From positions 310,001-374,000 of the forward strand of contig NZ_NCJH01000007.1 of NCBI RefSeq assembly GCF_002278925.1: DNA of 64,000 bases, in the 5' to 3' direction. This document shows, piece after piece, positions 59,709 to 64,000 of the stretch (its first letter is position 1; the number at the start of each line of letters is the position of its first letter). The DNA comes from Polaromonas sp. 39-63-25. GTDB lineage: Bacteria; Pseudomonadota; Gammaproteobacteria; Burkholderiales; Burkholderiaceae_C. The notes beneath the pieces were generated by a model. That model worked only from the letters and a program-made list of their open reading frames with translations. It ran no database searches and had not been told where the DNA came from. The translations under genes were made by a program, and so were the position numbers.

Positions 59709-61043
59709 CTAGCGCTGCGGCATGTCCTTGACCGAATAACCCAGGCTTACCGTGGCATCTGCCGGAATGGGCGGCATGTCGTCGTTCCAGCGGTCCCATG
59801 CCTCGCGCATCGCCGCCAGGCGCCCGACTTCGCGGCCGGCCAGGTTGGCTCGCTCACGTTCGTCGGCGGGGATGTTGAAGAGGTAGTCGTTGCCGTCCAC
59901 CCGCAGGTACTTCCAGTCGCCGTCGCGCAGCGCCCGCTGGCCCCGGTGGTTCATGCGCCAGTAAAGCGGCCGGTGAAAGCGCCGGCCGGGCTGCTGCAGC
60001 ACCGGCAGCAGCGAAACGCCGTCCAGCGGGTAATCGGGATCGGCCGCCACGCCGGCGGCGGCCAGCAAGGTGGCGGACCAGTCCATGCTCATGCAGTGCT
60101 GCTCGCTGACCTGGCCGGGGGCAATCTGCGCCGGCCAGTGGGCGATCCACGGCACGCGAATGCCACCCTCCGTGAGGTCCATCTTGCCACCCACCAGCGG
60201 CCAGCTGTCGGAGAAACGTTCGCCGCCGTTGTCACTCGTGAACACCACCAGCGTGTTGTCGGCCAGGCCGTGCCGGCGCAGGGCGTCCATCACCTGACCG
60301 ATGCCTTCATCCATGTGGTGGATCATGCGGCGGTAGCTGTGAATGTTGCCGCCGTGCAGGTGAAACAGGTTGTCCCTGATGTCCTGCGCCAGCGCCTCGT
60401 CGTCACGGGTCTCCCAGGGCCAGTGCGGTGCGGTGTAATGCATGCTCAGAAAAAAGGGCGTGCCGGCTTTGGCAGCGCCGGCCATACGCTCGACATAGTC
60501 CACCGAGCGCTGCGAGATCAGGTCGGTCAGGTAGCCGTCTTCCTTTTTCTCCTCTTCGCCGAACCACAGGTCGTGGCTGCCGTTCGAACTGCAATGCGTG
60601 AAGTAGTCCACCCCGCCGGACATCGGGCCAAAGAACTCTTCATAACCCGAACGCAAGGGGCCGAAAGACGGCGGATAGCCAAGATGCCACTTGCCAATCA
60701 GCGCTGTGCGGTAGCCACTTGCCTTGAGCAGCGAGGGCAAGGTGGGGTGTTCGGGCGGCAGGCCCAGCGTGGTGCTGCCGCGGCTTTTGTTGTTGATCGG
60801 CTCTTCGGCGGCGCCACGCAGGCGGTACTGGTAACGCGCGGTCATCAGGGCAAAGCGGGTGGGCGAACACACCGGGGAGTTGGAATACCCCTGGGTGAAC
60901 TTCATGCCCCCCGCGGCCAGGCTGTCGAGCACGGGCGAGACGGGCGCCCGGCCCCCGTAGCAGCCGAGGTCGGCATAACCGAGGTCGTCCGCGACGATGA
61001 AGACGATGTTGGGGCGTGGCGAGGCGGTCAAAGCTGTGTTCAC
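59709..61043 (-). CDS. Sulfatase (alkaline phosphatase superfamily)
   Basis: The 444-residue sulfatase has metal ligands in FIVADDLGYADLGCYGG and the formylglycine site VCSPTRFALMTARYQYR (CxPxR), so an anaerobic or FGE maturase is needed. The later motifs TALIGKWHLG, HYTAPHWPWETRD and VFTSDNGGERF are also present. It hydrolyses a sulphate ester of unknown nature. No signal peptide is seen, so it may be cytoplasmic. The start codon is GTG, 4 nt after the stop of the TctC-like gene. Confidence 0.9.
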   Translation of the reverse strand: MNTALTASPRPNIVFIVADDLGYADLGCYGGRAPVSPVLDSLAAGGMKFTQGYSNSPVCSPTRFALMTARYQYRLRGAAEEPINNKSRGSTTLGLPPEHPTLPSLLKASGYRTALIGKWHLGYPPSFGPLRSGYEEFFGPMSGGVDYFTHCSSNGSHDLWFGEEEKKEDGYLTDLISQRSVDYVERMAGAAKAGTPFFLSMHYTAPHWPWETRDDEALAQDIRDNLFHLHGGNIHSYRRMIHHMDEGIGQVMDALRRHGLADNTLVVFTSDNGGERFSDSWPLVGGKMDLTEGGIRVPWIAHWPAQIAPGQVSEQHCMSMDWSATLLAAAGVAADPDYPLDGVSLLPVLQQPGRRFHRPLYWRMNHRGQRALRDGDWKYLRVDGNDYLFNIPADERERANLAGREVGRLAAMREAWDRWNDDMPPIPADATVSLGYSVKDMPQR

Positions 61044-61047
61044 CCGC

Positions 61048-62058
61048 TCAGGACTCGGGCTTGAAGCCGGATCGCCGGATCACCGGCGTCCACTGTGTGT
61101 TGAAAGCCTTGAACGACGCCTCGGTCTGCGCCTGGGTCATGGCCACCGGCACCATTTTGGCGGCAGTGAATTTGGCGCGCGTTTCGGGCTCGGACATGAT
61201 CTGGAACACCGCCTTGCTCAGCAACTCCACCGTGGCCCGGGGCGTGGTGGATGGGGCAAAAAACGTGTTCCAGCCCACGGCACTGAGCGGCAGGCCCTGC
61301 TCCTTGAAGGTAGGCACCGTGGGCGAAAACGGCGAACGCTTGAGGCCCGAGGTGGCCAGGATGCGCAGCTTGCCGCCTTCATGCTGCGGTAGCAGGGAGT
61401 CCAGCGTGTCAAATGCCAGGGGGATCTGCCCGCCGATCAGGTCGGTGATCAGCGGCGCGGACCCCCGGTAACCCACCACCTCGATGTTTACCTGCGCCAT
61501 GTAGCTGAGCATCAGCGAGAAAAAATGCGGCAGGCTGCCGGTGCCGGGCACGCCGGCATTGGCCTTGGTCGGGTTGGCGCGAATCCACGCCAGCATGTGC
61601 TGCACTTCTTTGACCGGCAGGGCGGACCCGACCGCCACGCCGAAATCGTAATCCGTGACGGCGGCGACCGGTACATAGTCTTTTTGCACGTCATATTTGA
61701 GGTCTTTGTAGATCAGGGGCGACACGCTCATCACGGCAGGGTTGGCCAGCAGCAACACCGTCTGGTCCGGCGGCGTATTGACCAGCTGCTGTGCAGCCAG
61801 CCGTCCACCGGCGCCGACGCGGTTCTCCACGATCACCGTGCGTTTGAGCAACTGCTGCAGGCGGTCGGCCACCAGCCGGGCCGCGCGGTCGGTACCGCCG
61901 CCCGGCGGATAGCCCACCACAATGCGCATCGGCCCGCTTTGGGCACGCGCCCAGCGCGGCACGCCAACGCCGGCGGCGAGCGCTCCCGCGGCGGCAGTGT
62001 GAATCAGGATTTTGCGGCGGTTGAAGGCAGGTGGTGCGAGCTCGAGGCGCTGTGGCAT
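61048..62058 (-). CDS. Tripartite tricarboxylate transporter-type binding protein (Bug/TctC)
   Basis: The 336-residue protein has a twin-arginine-type signal (NRRKILIHTAAAGALAAGVG) and the Bug family motifs IVVGYPPGGGTDRAARLVAD, VENRVGAGGRLAAQQLV and a C-terminal VIRRSGFKPES. These proteins bind carboxylates or amides in the periplasm; most in this order lack dedicated permeases. GGAGAAATC fixes the start. It is co-transcribed with the sulfatase and divergent from a MarR gene. Confidence 0.92.
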   Translation of the reverse strand: MPQRLELAPPAFNRRKILIHTAAAGALAAGVGVPRWARAQSGPMRIVVGYPPGGGTDRAARLVADRLQQLLKRTVIVENRVGAGGRLAAQQLVNTPPDQTVLLLANPAVMSVSPLIYKDLKYDVQKDYVPVAAVTDYDFGVAVGSALPVKEVQHMLAWIRANPTKANAGVPGTGSLPHFFSLMLSYMAQVNIEVVGYRGSAPLITDLIGGQIPLAFDTLDSLLPQHEGGKLRILATSGLKRSPFSPTVPTFKEQGLPLSAVGWNTFFAPSTTPRATVELLSKAVFQIMSEPETRAKFTAAKMVPVAMTQAQTEASFKAFNTQWTPVIRRSGFKPES

Positions 62059-62101
62059 GATGATTTCTCCGGTTTGGAGCCGCGATTTTCCCGGCACGTC
62101 C

Positions 62102-62120
62102 ATTGATTGCGGAAATCAAT
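62102..62120. promoter_or_regulatory. Probable MarR operator
   Basis: ATTGATT-GCGGA-AATCAAT, with perfect 7-bp arms, lies in the 82-bp gap between the divergent TctC and MarR genes. Confidence 0.65.
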
Positions 62121-62140
62121 CATCGCCCGTAATAACCCTG

Positions 62141-62686
62141 ATGCCTCACTCCCTTCCTGCCGTGCCGCGTCTGGCGCAGCCAGAAACTCTCGACGACCTC
62201 CTGCTGTACCGGCTGAGTCGCCTGCAGGCGGCCGCTGGGGGTGTCGTGGTGCGTTACTGCGAAGGTCAATTTGGCATCACCCGGCGCGAGTGGCGCGTCC
62301 TGGCCGTGCTGGCTGCGCGCGGGCCCATGGGCTCGTCCGCGCTGGCGGAGCAGGCCCACCTGGACCGCCCGCGCACCTCCAAAGCAGTGACGACGCTGGC
62401 CGGCAAAAAGCTGATCAGCCGCACCAGCCGCGCCGGGGACGCGCGGCACATCCAGCTGACGCTCACGCCAGCCGGCATTGCCCTGCACAGTGAGTTGTTT
62501 CCCTTGGTCAGCCGGATCAACCGCGACGTGCTTGCGGCCCTGACGCCCCAGGAAACGGCTCAACTTGGCGAGATGCTGGAACGCCTGCAGCAACGCGCTG
62601 ACGTCATGGCCGGCCAGAACGGCCTGCCGATGGCCGACCGGCGCCATGGGAGCAGCGCGCGGCGCTACAAACCCGCGGCAGATTGA
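62141..62686 (+). CDS. MarR-family transcriptional regulator
   Basis: The 181-residue winged-helix protein has FGITRREWRVLAVLAARGPM, SSALAEQAHLDRPRTSKAVT and the wing ISRTSRAGDARHIQLTLTPAG. The start is MPHSLPAVP; longer frames lie over the TctC promoter. It most likely represses the TctC-sulfatase pair and itself through the palindrome at 62102-62120. A carboxylate or sulphate ester may be the inducer. Confidence 0.88.
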   Translation: MPHSLPAVPRLAQPETLDDLLLYRLSRLQAAAGGVVVRYCEGQFGITRREWRVLAVLAARGPMGSSALAEQAHLDRPRTSKAVTTLAGKKLISRTSRAGDARHIQLTLTPAGIALHSELFPLVSRINRDVLAALTPQETAQLGEMLERLQQRADVMAGQNGLPMADRRHGSSARRYKPAAD

Positions 62687-62713
62687 CTTTTCGGTCTGGG
62701 GCCATCCCCATTC

Positions 62714-62767
62714 AAGCAGGGGCTCCCTCGGGGGCAGGGAGCTACGCGAAGCGAGCGACCGTGGGGG
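62714..62767. repeat. Interspersed repeat family A, short copy
   Basis: AAGCAGGGGCTCCCTCGGGG, GCAGGGAGCTACGCGAAGCG, then AGCGACCGTGGGGGC. It ends 3 nt from the GNAT gene stop codon. Confidence 0.75.
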
Positions 62768-62770
62768 CTT

Positions 62771-63496
62771 TTATATAGGCATGCGGTCGCGGCTGTCGCG
62801 CACGCCCTGCCGCACTTCCTGGACCATGGCCAGGATGTTCCAGAACTGTTTGGCCTGGACTTTCAGGCGGTAGTCGGTCTGGGCAATCTGCTCCTCGACG
62901 ATCTCGGTCATGCGCGAGTCCAGGTCGGCCGGGGGCAGCTTGAGGTAGGCCTCGCTTTCCGAACCGTCGCGCTCGATCACGGCGCCGGCCTTGCGGGCGA
63001 TGTTCAGCATGGCGGTGTTTTCGCTGAGCGCGTGGATGAACATCATGCTCACCCCCTCATTGCGTGAATGCATCACGGCGCGGTCGAACAGGCGCGCGCC
63101 GTAGCCGCGCCCGCGTGCGTGCTTGAGCACCGACACACCAAACTCGGCGCAGCTTTTCAGCTCCGGGTCGATCGACAGCGCCAGGTGCGCCATGGCGATC
63201 AGTTCGAGCTTGCGGTTGTAGATACCGAAAATCTCGTCGCGCTCGAAGTTCAGGCCGGCCACGTAACGCTGGATCTGTTCGTCGCGGGCGGCGTAGCCAA
63301 AACGCAGGTAACGGTCATGCGGCTCCAGCGCCAGCAAATGTTTTTCGATGCGTTCGCCGTGGGTGGGACCGATGGAGCGGATGGGCACCAGCACAGGCGG
63401 CCTGTGCGGCGCGCGCGCTGCGTCGTCCACCGGCGGGCGGAAGAACTCCTTGCCCGCAGAAATGGACGCTTTGATGAATGTGCCGGGGGTAACCAT
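62771..63496 (-). CDS. GNAT family N-acetyltransferase
   Basis: The 241-residue protein has a GNAT core: the acetyl-CoA loop VLKHARGRGYGARLFDRAVM near residues 125-144, FGIYNRKLELIAMAHLALSI before it and NIARKAGAVIERDGSE after it. The C-terminal 60 residues are helical and family-specific. It acetylates an unknown small molecule or protein. Confidence 0.85.
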   Translation of the reverse strand: MVTPGTFIKASISAGKEFFRPPVDDAARAPHRPPVLVPIRSIGPTHGERIEKHLLALEPHDRYLRFGYAARDEQIQRYVAGLNFERDEIFGIYNRKLELIAMAHLALSIDPELKSCAEFGVSVLKHARGRGYGARLFDRAVMHSRNEGVSMMFIHALSENTAMLNIARKAGAVIERDGSESEAYLKLPPADLDSRMTEIVEEQIAQTDYRLKVQAKQFWNILAMVQEVRQGVRDSRDRMPI

Positions 63497-63581
63497 AAGT
63501 TCAATATAAGGGTTTTCCCTAGAATGTCCAGCCCTGAAGGCTATTTAATCGCACGGCCCCGGGGAGACGCTCGGGTTTTTA

Positions 63582-63641
63582 GCAAAAAATAGCCATTTGC
63601 CCTTATTGGATGGGCGCTGACAGCTATGAATATCGTAGCAA
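63582..63641 (-). repeat. Interspersed repeat family C, intergenic
   Basis: On the minus strand TTGCTACGATATTCATAGCT, then GTCAGCGC and CAATAAGGGC, ending in an AT-rich inverted end (GCTATTTTTTGC). It lies between the Lrp and GNAT genes. Confidence 0.75.
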
Positions 63642-63743
63642 ATTTCCTCAAAAAACACCTGCCGAACCGGCATTAATCGACATCAAAAGGGTGGCCGGCC
63701 CCTAAATCAGCCCCTGACCAGGCCCACCGTGCAGGCCAGCGCA

Positions 63744-64000
63744 TCAAACCGGAACCGCCGTGGTCGACTTCACGCGGTCCAGCACAAAACTGGTCTTGCA
63801 GTCCTGCACGCTGGGGTGTTTGAGCAGCGTGTCCATGATGAACCGGCTGTAGTGGCCCATGTCGGCCACAACCACACGCAACAGGTAATCCATCTCGCCG
63901 GTCAGCGCCGCACATTCCACCACCTCGGGCCAGGTCTGCACACTGGCGCGAAACAGGTCCATGGGGTTGCGCTTGTGCGACTCCGTGTGTTTTTCCAGCC
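63744..64000 (-). CDS. Lrp/AsnC-family regulator (5' end outside window)
   Basis: Only the C-terminal 85 residues are in the window. The frame reads LEKHTESHKRNPMDLFRASV, then VVECAALTGEMDYLLRVVVA and a final SFVLDRVKSTTAVPV. This is the RAM ligand-binding/oligomerisation domain of an Lrp-type amino-acid-responsive regulator. The DNA-binding half lies beyond the edge. Confidence 0.88.
   Translation of the reverse strand, partial: LEKHTESHKRNPMDLFRASVQTWPEVVECAALTGEMDYLLRVVVADMGHYSRFIMDTLLKHPSVQDCKTSFVLDRVKSTTAVPV

Overview
The window looks like a chromosomal segment of a betaproteobacterium of the Burkholderiales, most like the Comamonadaceae (Polaromonas, Rhodoferax or Variovorax type). The reasons are high GC, the gene families present, the conserved corC-lnt / glyQ-glyS-gmhB-plsC block, a Bug/TctC binding protein, and several short interspersed palindromic repeat families. 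Most genes are on the minus strand. No rRNA, tRNA, CRISPR array, insertion sequence or phage was recognised.

Regions. 1-3362 is the 5' part of a UvrA-type gene that already enters a third ATPase module, so the protein should be double length. 3543-7105 holds a Liv-type binding protein, two small unknown genes and an MHS-type MFS transporter. 7286-10685 holds an HCCA-isomerase-like protein, a YbaK-DUF1289 fusion, HMG-CoA lyase and a GhrA-type reductase. 10963-18603 is a methylcrotonyl-CoA carboxylase (Liu-type) cluster with a divergent AraC regulator. 19035-23389 has an RRM RNA-binding protein, a zinc-type dehydrogenase, an acyl-CoA ligase and an SGNH-like protein. 23537-26181 is a lower-GC patch whose only clear gene encodes a SIR2-like plus SEC-C protein, a candidate defence gene. 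26182-31079 has two YCII copies (one broken), GST/DoxX with a divergent LysR regulator, a HAD phosphatase, and YchJ and rhodanese proteins.

31393-40789 is a long minus-strand run of acyl-CoA metabolism genes (thioesterase, isovaleryl-CoA dehydrogenase, carbonic anhydrase, AceK, thiolase, SDR, acyl-CoA dehydrogenase). It is headed by a LiuR-like MerR gene and a perfect 24-bp palindrome. 40862-48680 is a signalling block: two multi-PAS histidine kinases, a response regulator with an N-terminal excisionase-type HTH, and a truncated receiver. 48775-59506 is a housekeeping block (YgjP-type peptidase, plsC, gmhB, glyS, glyQ, lnt, corC), interrupted by a symporter/D-aminoacylase pair. 59709-64000 holds a sulfatase/TctC/MarR module, a GNAT protein and the end of an Lrp/AsnC regulator.

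How the genes work together. The two acyl-CoA loci plus HMG-CoA lyase can take isovaleryl-CoA to acetyl-CoA and acetoacetate. Carbonic anhydrase could feed bicarbonate to the biotin carboxylase, and AceK could divert carbon to the glyoxylate shunt.

The most unusual observations are: the SIR2/SEC-C island; a 41-codon leader and a 19-bp inverted repeat wrapped around the start of the carboxylase alpha gene; an interspersed repeat family that supplies coding sequence or stop codons to about five proteins, including the linker of a two-domain fusion; and the double-length UvrA.
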